From: CAMDTE01 sp964504345
Lineage (GTDB): Bacteria > Bacteroidota > Bacteroidia > Flavobacteriales > Schleiferiaceae
Direction of reading: 5' to 3'
Assembly: GCA_964504345.1 (NCBI GenBank)
Contig: CAZDDX010000008.1
Location: 1 to 64,000, forward strand
DNA length: 64,000 nt
Part shown: in pieces, positions 8,282 to 15,794 of the stretch
How the letters are laid out: each line of letters begins with the position of its first letter
How positions within the stretch are numbered: the stretch's first letter is position 1
The notes under the pieces: generated by a model
Database searches by the model: none
What the model saw: the letters and a program-made list of their open reading frames with translations, nothing else
Told to the model about the DNA's origin: nothing
Made by a program: the position numbers and the translations under genes

Positions 8282-8640
8282 AGATTGAAATTTAAAGGTT
8301 ATGAACTTTCGATTTGAACAAAACGACTCATTGAACCAAATGTAACAAATCCGCTACAGTACATGTAATGCTACCCATCTCTGAACCAGGGATTGTGTGT
8401 TAATACGTTAATAATTCAGTGGTTTAGATGCTTTGATTAGGGAGTCGGAATTCGTGACTTAGAAGTTGTTGGGTTTGATTTGTGCTCATAACAGCAAGGA
8501 CGAGAAGTTCTATATTTAACAAAACCTATGGTTTCAAATTCGGGGAGTGTTGTCACGGACTTCAGGTGACGCCTTGTGGAACGTTATACACAGTTCGCAC
8601 CTCGAATGGAATCTATATCGCATAATTATAATGCGTCAAA
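8282..8640. other. Intergenic region containing an IS derivative
   Basis: No gene is seen in these bases. The middle is occupied by the 192-bp IS relic at 8364-8555. The 80-base flanks hold only AT-rich sequence between the divergent genes at 8281 (minus) and about 8686 (plus) and may include their promoters, though no convincing TAnnTTTG element was found. Confidence 0.6.
8364..8555 (-). mobile_element. 192-bp internally deleted (MITE-like) derivative of the IS at 559-1825
   Basis: Read on the minus strand, it begins TGACAACACTCCCCG and follows the left end of the large IS through GAATTTGAAACCATAGG to the intact orfA start GTTATGAGCACAAATC. It then jumps to the right end (CCAACAACTTCTAAGTCACG) and finishes GTAGCATTACA. 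The join falls where the full-length IS has an 11-bp direct repeat, AAAACAAACCC, at 632-642 and 1703-1713, so a deletion between these repeats explains the element. It is inverted relative to the large copy. Both ends are present, so it could in principle be mobilised by an active transposase of the family; the copy in this window is dead. Confidence 0.85.
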
Positions 8641-8685
8641 GTGTACAAAAAAGATCCTCTGTATAAGTTTTTACGTATTTTTGAA

Positions 8686-9537
8686 ATGATACATGATATG
8701 TTTTACAACTTTGGTCTATCTTTGCACTCCAAACAACGTAAACCAATGCTACTAGCCTCCAACCTCCATCGCAATCGGGTCGCGTGGTACCCATCTGCAG
8801 GGACTGATTTCCGTCCGTTGCTCTACCTACACCCAGACTTTCAAAGTCAGTGCAACGTCCCGAATCCGGATGTGTACCTATTTTCAGATTGCTCTGACGA
8901 TGCGAGTGAGAAATTATTGAATAACGGGGTGCTCTTTGAAGATTCGAGAACCAGGCTAACTGCCCTTTCCGTTGAACTCATTGGGGTCTTGAATTTATCC
9001 GTACGGCCGGAGTTGGTTCACTTCAGCAATCCCCACCCGCGTAGAAATCACGTGTACAAGATCAACGTGCAGATTGAGAGCACGAAATTAAGACCATCAA
9101 CCGCAACCGTGTATTATGCATTTTGCGAAAACACAGCCCTCGCTAATTATTTGATCCAGCATCGCATGCGCGTGAGTCACCTCATTCGCGTTCGTTATGG
9201 TGACTCGTTTGGCGGTAGTGCCGCATCGGGTGTTTGGTTCATGAACGCCACGGAAGCCTTGCGTACGGAATTTTTAATATCGGACAAAAACGCCGCTTGG
9301 TATACGGAACCCATAAATTGGAGCGAAGCCGACGATTTTGCCGTTCAGTATTTTAGGTACATACCTAGTCATCCCCATGCACAGTTGGACCTGATGGACA
9401 TAAAGATGTGGGGAACTAACAAAACCTTTTGGTACAAGGTCTCCTCGAATTCCACGGATGAGTACGTACCGCCGTACGCTAAAATAAATTACCGCATGGG
9501 CGTCACGCAACCTCAAGGAACGATTGGTAATCCATAA
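8686..9537 (+). CDS. Unknown protein with a YPSAGTDFR motif
   Basis: The frame is open from a GTG at 8641; ATG codons at 8686 and 8746 are likelier starts, because the GC-richer, conserved-looking part begins around NRVAWYPSAGTDFRPLLYLHP. The motif YPSAGTDF followed by a hydrophobic strand and a DVYLFSDC segment is typical of a widespread but uncharacterised class of bacterial proteins with a Rossmann-like N-terminus. No membrane segment is seen. It is followed after 30 bases by a zinc-ribbon gene on the same strand. A related YPAGGTD motif occurs in the protein at 17483-18742. Function is unknown. Confidence 0.65.
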   Translation: MIHDMFYNFGLSLHSKQRKPMLLASNLHRNRVAWYPSAGTDFRPLLYLHPDFQSQCNVPNPDVYLFSDCSDDASEKLLNNGVLFEDSRTRLTALSVELIGVLNLSVRPELVHFSNPHPRRNHVYKINVQIESTKLRPSTATVYYAFCENTALANYLIQHRMRVSHLIRVRYGDSFGGSAASGVWFMNATEALRTEFLISDKNAAWYTEPINWSEADDFAVQYFRYIPSHPHAQLDLMDIKMWGTNKTFWYKVSSNSTDEYVPPYAKINYRMGVTQPQGTIGNP

Positions 9538-9567
9538 GAAACTCAACCAGAAATTGCTACTTACAAA

Positions 9568-9837
9568 ATGAACACGATCTGCTGCCCAAAATGCTCTTGG
9601 GAACCCAAGAGCGACGATGTTTGGCTCTGCTTCTGCGGTACCCGCTGGAATACATTTGAAACAGCTGGACGATGTCCGACGTGTTCCCATCAATGGGAGG
9701 TGACGCAATGCCACAGCTGGGTAGGTTGTGGGCGTTTATCGCCCCATCTGGATTGGTATCCCAAATTGGACCAACTTCTCGTAAGCGAACTTGAATCGTG
9801 TCCGATTAAGGAACCGTCGACCCACCAAAGCAACTAG
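9568..9837 (+). CDS. Small double zinc-ribbon protein
   Basis: An 89-aa protein with several cysteine pairs: CCPKC near residues 5-9, CFCG near 21-24, CPTC near 36-39, and a fourth region CHSWVGC, then SPHLDWYP. The spacing indicates two zinc-binding ribbons (rubredoxin/zinc-ribbon type). Similar short CPKC...NTFDT.GRCP..C...HLDWY proteins are common in Bacteroidota and have no known function. It lies between the YPSAGTDF gene (30-base gap) and the large paralogue gene (27-base gap), all on the plus strand, so these form a probable operon. Confidence 0.7.
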   Translation: MNTICCPKCSWEPKSDDVWLCFCGTRWNTFETAGRCPTCSHQWEVTQCHSWVGCGRLSPHLDWYPKLDQLLVSELESCPIKEPSTHQSN

Positions 9838-9864
9838 GATCTCCTAATCTTCCAAGAGCACGTT

Positions 9865-12108
9865 ATGATCCCGATAACCGAACACATTCAAAAATTGAAA
9901 CTCGTCCAACTTTTTGAGACAGTACGGCGCTTTGAGAAAGAAAGCCAAGAACCGTTTGGTGTGCGGATCAACTACGATAAGCTGAATAAGGCACATCCCC
10001 AATTCTTGCCAGACTATGATTTTTCGTCGGTCGATGACACAGACGGCCTGTATCGGTTTATTGAGTACCAGGATCAATATTATTCCTGGTATACCGAAGA
10101 CAACTACCATCACCTTGGAGACGAGCTGTTCTGCCTTCATCCATTTACTGCTAAAGACTTTGAACCGGGTAAACCGTGGCTCGACTACCCGATACTCTAC
10201 GACCGTATCGAATACTCCCGTTACGGAAACAACTTGGCCATTACCAATCGCTTCTACCGAGAAGATCAGGTAATCCATTGCGAAAACCATACCGTATTGA
10301 TCGACTTTGGGAACAACCACTGGTACCGTTCCGAACACCAATTCACGATCTTAGAAGCCGATTTATTGTTGGAACGACACAATGGCCGAAACGGAAATAA
10401 CCGGATAATCGTACATCAGCTCATCAACAATCAATTGGTGGAAACCAAGCTGGACACCTTAGAAAAGCTCGGAGCTTACGTACGTGCGGGAGGGAACTTT
10501 TCGGAAGATCCAGAAATGGACCTAATTCTCGATTTAGATGATTTGGAGGCGGCGCAATACCTGATCGAAGAGGTGAACCCCCTGCTGCTTGAATACTTCA
10601 GTAAACGATTGCGGGACGATGAAAATCTCATTGAATTAGCAACCGCATTTTGCGACGATGCCATTGCTTTTGCCAGCGATCGCATCAAGGATGATCCGGT
10701 TTTCATCGAACACCTAATCTCAACCCTTCCAGCGTTGAATGTGCCTAAGCTGTACGAGTCTCTCCGTCCTGAGCTCAAGGCCCAAACGGCCATCGCGGTT
10801 CGTGCTCTTGCCAAAGATTTTGACGGCACGTGGAAGTGCCTAACCCCAGAAATGAAAGAAAAAGAAGAAATTAAGAAAATGCTTAACCTCATACCGCAGG
10901 AAGGATCCCCAATATGCCATTTGCGCTGGGTTGACGTTAGAAACTATTCGCCTGATTTTCAGGAGCATGTGTTACACGCGCTACGCGAACAAGCCGAAGA
11001 AGTCGGTTTGTACGACGCATTTTCCTACATAACCCACCACATGGATACATCCGGGGTAGTCTATTACTTCGGTCACCAGGAGTTAACCGAGGAGGACAGG
11101 GCCAATCTTCCGCAATTTTATACCAACATCCAATGCGTTTCCTTTGACCACGGGGGTATATTGGCCCTGGAGCACAGCTGTTCTCAAGCCTACCGCGTTT
11201 GTACTTTTTTGGGCGATCCGCTTTTTGACGATCTGATGCACGATGTGGCATTCCACCTGGACGGATCCGTCACGGTACGCCCAAATGATGTTGATAAAGG
11301 GTGGTACACGCGCTACCGTTTGCAGTTGCCACTCGTCCAGGAAACGGACCGGGCAGGTTTTGACAACGATCTCTACGACTTACCCTCCGTAGGACCTCGA
11401 GACCAACTGGTGTGTATTGACGGTGGCCGGGTAGTTGAGAACGTCTTCAACCCCTTGAGCTGTCAAAACAGTTTAGCGTACCGGCATGATTCCGAAAAGG
11501 CCATTGAAGTCGTACACACTTGGCCTTGGGCGTTTAGTCAACTTAGCCCCGAATCAAAGAGCAATCCCTTGATTCAACAATCACTTCTGAACGGCTTAAT
11601 TGCACGCCGAGAATCCCTGTCGCCGTGGATTCGTGTTTACTCCACAATACGATTGCAAGACCATTTCGACCGGAGTCAATTAATCGACTTGGTTCAAAAA
11701 AAACAACTTGAACCGGACACATTCCCTTATGCCCTTGAATTCGATGTTCTCGAAGCGTTCGCAGCATCCGGCGCGTACTTAAATGCTAAGATTGAGCATC
11801 TCTTCATGAATTGCTCGGAGGACCAATGGATCAAATTAGTCGGATTAAATGGGCGATTCATTAATCTGCTGCCGGAACGCTTTAAGACCGAGGGGATGTA
11901 CAAAATAGCTGCGAATACCTATCTTGACAGTTTATCGGATGCACCAAAAGCACTGAGGACGAACATCGAGTTCGCACGGAGCATCGTTAGCAAACATCCC
12001 AATGCCATCTTGTACTTTGAGGATATTGCTACGGACCACGAGGAATTGAATGCTGCTTGGATCGCATTCCAAAAATGGCTCAAAACCGACGATGATTTGC
12101 CCTTTTAA
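9865..12108 (+). CDS. Large unknown protein with DUF4116-like helical repeats
   Basis: A 747-aa soluble protein. The N-terminal 170 residues (HIQKLKLVQLFETVRRF..., LYDRIEYSRYGNNLAITNRF) form a domain that recurs in the next gene and in the gene at 13387-14412. Residues about 238-290 contain LLEYFSKRLRDDENLIELAT and a second similar unit ending FASDRIKDD, the pattern of DUF4116-type repeats (short helix pairs with conserved R/KDD). The C-terminal half is helix-rich and unassigned. No signal peptide or membrane helix is present. It is followed after 6 bases by a plus-strand paralogue starting at GTG. The role is unknown; expansion of paralogues in an accessory cluster suggests fast-evolving interaction or immunity-type proteins, but this is inference. 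Confidence 0.6.
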   Translation: MIPITEHIQKLKLVQLFETVRRFEKESQEPFGVRINYDKLNKAHPQFLPDYDFSSVDDTDGLYRFIEYQDQYYSWYTEDNYHHLGDELFCLHPFTAKDFEPGKPWLDYPILYDRIEYSRYGNNLAITNRFYREDQVIHCENHTVLIDFGNNHWYRSEHQFTILEADLLLERHNGRNGNNRIIVHQLINNQLVETKLDTLEKLGAYVRAGGNFSEDPEMDLILDLDDLEAAQYLIEEVNPLLLEYFSKRLRDDENLIELATAFCDDAIAFASDRIKDDPVFIEHLISTLPALNVPKLYESLRPELKAQTAIAVRALAKDFDGTWKCLTPEMKEKEEIKKMLNLIPQEGSPICHLRWVDVRNYSPDFQEHVLHALREQAEEVGLYDAFSYITHHMDTSGVVYYFGHQELTEEDRANLPQFYTNIQCVSFDHGGILALEHSCSQAYRVCTFLGDPLFDDLMHDVAFHLDGSVTVRPNDVDKGWYTRYRLQLPLVQETDRAGFDNDLYDLPSVGPRDQLVCIDGGRVVENVFNPLSCQNSLAYRHDSEKAIEVVHTWPWAFSQLSPESKSNPLIQQSLLNGLIARRESLSPWIRVYSTIRLQDHFDRSQLIDLVQKKQLEPDTFPYALEFDVLEAFAASGAYLNAKIEHLFMNCSEDQWIKLVGLNGRFINLLPERFKTEGMYKIAANTYLDSLSDAPKALRTNIEFARSIVSKHPNAILYFEDIATDHEELNAAWIAFQKWLKTDDDLPF

Positions 12109-12114
12109 ATAACC

Positions 12115-12726
12115 GTGACCGTGAATAGCGTTTTAGTGACTGATCACATCTTACAGATACGATTCTTCCAGCTCTTGCAACAATGTGAAAAGGAGAATCA
12201 CGATCGCTGCATCGACGGTGATTGGGAAGCGTTTGAAATTGAATTTCCAGGACTTTTGGAGTCCATAAAATCCAATGACCCCTTTCCCGTCAACGGCACC
12301 CAATCTGCACTTCGGTATTTTGAATACGTTTACAATATCTGTGAGGATGTAGACTACCCAAATCCACTGAACAAGGATAGCCTGAACCAAGAACGCAATT
12401 ACTACTTCGGTAGTCAAGATGTGGGGATTACGAATTCAAATAGGCCACTTAATGCATTTACCGTTTTGTACGACTCTATCATCCCAACGCAAGATGCGGA
12501 GTTGTTTGTTGCCTCGCGCAATGGGTGCAAAACCTTGCATAGGGCTGATGGGCAACTTGTTGTCCTACCAAAGGAGGAATGGCCAACGCCAATAATTCAA
12601 GACCCACCGAATCCTCAATTGCAAAATTGGCATCTTGGTATGAAAAAAAAGAACGCAGAAGATTTAAAATCGTTTCTTGACTTTGTGGAACGTACACATT
12701 CAGAATCAAAGAAAACGAATCAATAA
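12115..12726 (+). CDS. Short paralogue of the preceding gene (203 aa)
   Basis: The N-terminus HILQIRFFQLLQQCEKEN matches HIQKLKLVQLFETVRRFEKE of the 747-aa protein and HQVRFYQLIQLL of the minus-strand paralogue. A second shared segment is FTVLYDSIIPTQDAELFVASRNG (compare PILYDRIEY...ITNRF). The C-terminal repeat region is absent, so it is a single-domain version. The start is GTG at 12115, 6 bases after the upstream stop; a second GTG lies at 12121. The following gene starts 2 bases after its stop. Function unknown. Confidence 0.55.
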   Translation: MTVNSVLVTDHILQIRFFQLLQQCEKENHDRCIDGDWEAFEIEFPGLLESIKSNDPFPVNGTQSALRYFEYVYNICEDVDYPNPLNKDSLNQERNYYFGSQDVGITNSNRPLNAFTVLYDSIIPTQDAELFVASRNGCKTLHRADGQLVVLPKEEWPTPIIQDPPNPQLQNWHLGMKKKNAEDLKSFLDFVERTHSESKKTNQ

Positions 12727-12728
12727 CC

Positions 12729-13277
12729 ATGACCGCACAAATTCCAGAGTCCCTTCTCTACAAGGGGAAACAACATAGGTTGATAACCGACTACCTGTTG
12801 AATGTGTACTTCAGCCAAAAAGGGCTTGAACTTTACTTTTGTCCGGGAAACACCGCTCTTTGGCGAGGTTTCCTAGGATCTTGGGAGGTTCAATCGGACA
12901 ACAAACTTTTTCTGATTGATTTGGAAGGACAAACCACCGCATTTGATCACTTTAAGTACAAGGAGAAGCGTCGAGAATTACGCGCCCAACACCGAGCCAA
13001 GGAGATCACGCCTGTAGAGCTACAGAAATCGCTGAAATTGGCAAAGGAGGATTGTTTTGTAGAGGTAGTTTTAACGCTTGAGGCCGTCTTTCATTCAAAT
13101 CAACCCGTTTTCGCCGACTGGTACACCGGACCCCTTGTCCTTCAAAGTGGGAACCAAATTAAGTATGTGCACCTTGGTTACGAATCCGTTTATGAACATA
13201 CGACTCGATTGAAGGTAGTAAACGGTCTAGTTGTCAGTGAAGAGGATGTCAGTAAACGGAAATTTCCTACTTTCTGA
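12729..13277 (+). CDS. Unknown 182-aa protein
   Basis: ATG 2 bases after the stop of the previous gene. Recognisable islands are TALWRGFLGSWEV, KLFLIDLEGQ, FADWYTGPLVL and KYVHLGYESVYE, a pattern I associate with unnamed conserved bacterial proteins often found in accessory clusters. A basic helical segment (KYKEKRRELRAQHRAKE) lies in the middle. No signal peptide. It ends the plus-strand run that began at about 8.69 kb; the next gene is convergent. Function unknown. Confidence 0.6.
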   Translation: MTAQIPESLLYKGKQHRLITDYLLNVYFSQKGLELYFCPGNTALWRGFLGSWEVQSDNKLFLIDLEGQTTAFDHFKYKEKRRELRAQHRAKEITPVELQKSLKLAKEDCFVEVVLTLEAVFHSNQPVFADWYTGPLVLQSGNQIKYVHLGYESVYEHTTRLKVVNGLVVSEEDVSKRKFPTF

Positions 13278-13386
13278 TTGAGGCCGTGTGCCCTACACAC
13301 CAAATCATAATGCACTAGACCAACATTCTACACAACGGCTCAATGGCGCGTTGAACTTTTTGACGGCCGTTCATCTGAGTAGGATT

Positions 13387-14412
13387 CTATAATGGGAAAT
13401 CTTCATCCCATTTTTCATAATTTGCCTTCTTGGCATCGCGGTAAAGCAATAAAAACTCAGGATCGTTTTGGAGGTCCGGATTTAAATGATTGTAGACGGT
13501 GTAGCTCTGCCGTACAGCAGCCAGTGCTAAAGCCCGGTCATGGATCAACGCTGGCGCGGCGTATTTCAGCACCTCGCCGTTGATCTCTAAAAGGCGCAAC
13601 ACCAAACTCCGGTCTGCCCGCAGGTCGTTGGGTACAGACTGAAAGGCACCCGGACAATCACAAACGGCAACTTCAATGTAATCGATGTTCCGTTTAGCGT
13701 CTTGGCTTAGGTTAATAAACTCCATACCGTTTGAATGTAAAATCTTAAAAATGGCATTGGAATCCTGAGCCAACTCTTCCGTAACGCTTTCGATCCCTAC
13801 GTGGTGGCCCAATGACATAATGAAGTCCAATTTTTCGTGGGTATCTATGGGTACTCTTTCCACCTTCCCAGCGCAACGTTCGTAAAGGACTTGAAATGCA
13901 CCGTTCGTTCGGTCGAATTCCTCAAACAACACCCATTCACTGGATATGGGGTGGTAATCAACTTTCCCTAAATCCGCATAGTCAGGCGCTGCCCTTAGAC
14001 CGGTGGGTTTGAGATTAGAAAACCACAATTCCTTGATTCCAAACCGACTCGTAACAACCCACCCCAGAGTATCGTAAACTTCAACGCTATCAAACAATAT
14101 TGGGCAATTTTCCAATGGTAGTTCCTCTGAAAACCGCTCGCCCTCGAAGGTAACGAACTGCTTTTGGTAGCAATACTCGGAGTACAGACTGATCCGGTTG
14201 GAATCACGAGATTCAACACTACTAAAGTCAAAGAGCCAATCGATATCTACGCCGTTGAAATCAAAGGTCTCTAAAAAACCAGGTTGCGCACTTCTTAGTC
14301 CATCCGCGTTAAATTCAATTGTTGGAAATGGCCCATGGGTTAAAAGCAGCTGAATCAACTGGTAAAAACGCACTTGATGCGTGCGTTCAGAACTCGGAAT
14401 CGATGGAGTCAA
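13387..14412 (-). CDS. Paralogue with DUF4116-like repeats (341 aa)
   Basis: The protein opens THQVRFYQLIQLLLTHG, similar to the N-terminal domain of the 747- and 203-aa proteins, and has the second shared block PILFDSVEVYDTLGWVVTSRFG. Residues about 258-328 (VPNDLRADRSLVLRLLEINGEVLKYAAP..HDRALALAAVRQ) form two to three DUF4116-like helix pairs. The only candidate start upstream of the conserved domain is TTG at 14412; a GTG 13 codons later would cut into it. It is convergent to the 182-aa gene. The opposite orientation argues that the family spread by duplication, not simple tandem growth. Confidence 0.55.
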   Translation of the reverse strand: MTPSIPSSERTHQVRFYQLIQLLLTHGPFPTIEFNADGLRSAQPGFLETFDFNGVDIDWLFDFSSVESRDSNRISLYSEYCYQKQFVTFEGERFSEELPLENCPILFDSVEVYDTLGWVVTSRFGIKELWFSNLKPTGLRAAPDYADLGKVDYHPISSEWVLFEEFDRTNGAFQVLYERCAGKVERVPIDTHEKLDFIMSLGHHVGIESVTEELAQDSNAIFKILHSNGMEFINLSQDAKRNIDYIEVAVCDCPGAFQSVPNDLRADRSLVLRLLEINGEVLKYAAPALIHDRALALAAVRQSYTVYNHLNPDLQNDPEFLLLYRDAKKANYEKWDEDFPL

Positions 14413-14501
14413 AGTAGGTAAGGATCCGGAGTTAAATTGCTTAGATCGCCGCGTGATTGAATGTGTGCTTATGAATGCGAATAACTCAAATTCCCGCCCA
14501 A

Positions 14502-14897
14502 TTAGAACAGAAAGTCCTTAATGGCTTTCTCTCTGTAACCACGGACTTTGGACATAAGGATGCTGATGGCCTGTTCCTTCAATCTGGGATCGTCCAGGCC
14601 CGTAAATTCACTGATTGGCCCTACCACAAAAAAAAGCTCGAAGTCCTCTTTCGATGATTCGCTCATCAATAAATCTGCACGTGGAATGTCCACACGGCCA
14701 AAATAATGCGGACTCCCTTTGTAATTTTTGTGTCGCACGATTCGCAAAGCAAAGTCATCTGGCCTTGTTTGCTCGTTAAGTTCGTCAATACTGCCCTTTA
14801 GATCGTAAAGTTTAAGCTTGATCTTATCGAGTAAAGGATATCGACCAAGTTTAGCAAAATCCGGAGCTCCAAAGAAAAAGAAAAAGGCTAAAATCAT
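14502..14897 (-). CDS. Small paralogue A (131 aa) with hydrophobic N-terminus, leaderless promoter
   Basis: The protein begins MILAFFFFFGAP, a short hydrophobic segment that could insert in the membrane, then DKIKLKLYDLKGSIDELN, HYFGRVDIPRADLLMSES and a basic C-terminus (VRGYREKAIKDFLF). It aligns end to end with the divergent gene at 15352, with LDKIK at residues 23-27 in both, which fixes both starts at the first ATG. A TTG/TACCTTTG promoter ends 4 bases before the ATG. No known family is recognised; the function is unknown. It shares the small cluster with an AAA+ ATPase. Confidence 0.65.
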   Translation of the reverse strand: MILAFFFFFGAPDFAKLGRYPLLDKIKLKLYDLKGSIDELNEQTRPDDFALRIVRHKNYKGSPHYFGRVDIPRADLLMSESSKEDFELFFVVGPISEFTGLDDPRLKEQAISILMSKVRGYREKAIKDFLF

Positions 14898-14901
14898 GGG
14901 G

Positions 14902-14931
14902 CAAAGGTAAGTATAATCCGGCTGATTACAA
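14902..14931 (-). promoter_or_regulatory. Bacteroidota-type promoter, leaderless, of paralogue A
   Basis: On the minus strand: TTG (14931-14929), 19 bases, then TACCTTTG (14909-14902), 4 bases, then ATG. This fits the Bacteroidota consensus of TTTG near -33 and TAnnTTTG near -7. Transcription would start at or within a few bases of the start codon. Confidence 0.7.
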
Positions 14932-15026
14932 CTTAAAGGGCGTGGCCCTTCTTACTTCCACCTCATAAAGCTTCTTTTTTTGTATTCCCCTTAAATCGGA
15001 AACAACCAATAGGATAATTTTTGATT

Positions 15027-15239
15027 TTACCCGCGAATGGCCGGAGTATCAAATAGCAAGTGAACCGGATCCTCATCCATTCGACCTAAGTACGACGATG
15101 GTACAGTACAAGCGATCCATTCTTGTGCCACCACATCGGCGGTGAGAAGCGTCTTCTGAGTCTTCATTTCCGACGGGCTAGAATGAAGCGAGAGGACGTT
15201 CTTGAAAGTCTCTCAGACGTCACTCTTCCCTATACCCAT
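15027..15239 (-). pseudogene. Possible small gene with an in-frame TGA
   Basis: From ATG at 15239 the frame reads MGIGKSDV, stops at TGA (15215-15213), and continues without another stop as ETFKNVLSLHSSPSEMKTQKT through EWIACTVPSSYLGRMDEDP and FDTPAIRG to TAA at 15027. The part after the TGA has protein-like composition and contains an ATG (15167) that would give 46 residues. Either a small gene starts at 15167, or a 70-codon gene has been interrupted by a nonsense change. Nothing indicates selenocysteine recoding. No family is recognised. Confidence 0.3.
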
Positions 15240-15316
15240 CACGGAATAAAGTTTATTTAATCTTTAATAGACGATTGCTAATTTATTGCCTTATGTGAGA
15301 TAATTTCAAATATGCT

Positions 15317-15347
15317 ATTGTAATAATACATCTTTACATTAAATTTG
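15317..15347 (+). promoter_or_regulatory. Bacteroidota-type promoter, leaderless, of paralogue B
   Basis: ATTG (15317-15320), 19 bases, TAAATTTG (15340-15347), then 4 bases and the ATG at 15352. Element sequences, 19-base spacer and 4-base gap match those of the divergent paralogue; both also share TAAT just after the -33 TTG. Confidence 0.7.
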
Positions 15348-15351
15348 GGGC

Positions 15352-15750
15352 ATGCTATCCGCCCTCTTCCCTTTCTTGGGTGCCACCGCGCTCGCTCGCC
15401 ATTCACAACAGGCAATGCTTGACAAAATCAAGCTGAAGTTATTTGATCTTAAAGGGAGTATCGACGACCTTAACGAACGAACGAAGCCGGAGGACTATGC
15501 CTTGCGGATTGTCCGCTACAAGAACTACAAAGGCCGTCCGCATTTCTTTGGACGCGTGGATTTACCCCGTGCTGATTTACTCATGAGCGAGTCCGCAAAA
15601 GAGGACTTTGGGCTGTTTTTCGTGATCGGGCCAATTTCCGATTTCATTGGACCAGAGGATCCAAGGCTCGTAGAGGAGGCCAGGGACATACTGAAGGCTA
15701 AAGTCCGCCGATACCGTGAAAAAGCCATGATGGACTACCTCTTCAAGTAA
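15352..15750 (+). CDS. Small paralogue B (132 aa), upstream of an AAA+ ATPase
   Basis: It starts MLSALFPFLGATALA, then LDKIKLKLFDLKGSIDDLNER, FFGRVDLPRADLLMSES, FVIGPISDF and a basic C-terminal helix (KVRRYREKAMMDYLF). It is strongly similar to the divergent gene at 14502-14897 over the full length, including a short hydrophobic N-terminus. The AAA+ ATPase gene follows 44 bases downstream on the same strand. No family is recognised. The clean conservation of the pair (mostly conservative substitutions) suggests both are functional and recently duplicated. Confidence 0.65.
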   Translation: MLSALFPFLGATALARHSQQAMLDKIKLKLFDLKGSIDDLNERTKPEDYALRIVRYKNYKGRPHFFGRVDLPRADLLMSESAKEDFGLFFVIGPISDFIGPEDPRLVEEARDILKAKVRRYREKAMMDYLFK

Positions 15751-15794
15751 TTATCTGCGGCATCGCAATACCAAACCCATTAAATACCAAGCCC

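Larger units (their letters stand above)
14898..15351. other. 454-base divergent intergenic region
   Basis: The region holds two matching promoters at its ends (for the genes at 14897 and 15352) and a minus-strand interrupted reading frame at 15027-15239, listed separately. The remaining sequence, about 15240-15316, is AT-rich and carries no recognisable element. Confidence 0.6.

Noticed and set aside
559..8555. A currently active composite transposon
   Set aside because: The only transposase copy has start loss, frameshift and nonsense codons, and no clean target duplication is visible at the large IS.
15027..15239. Selenocysteine reading of the in-frame TGA
   Set aside because: No SECIS-like hairpin follows, no Sec family is recognisable and no sel genes are in the window.
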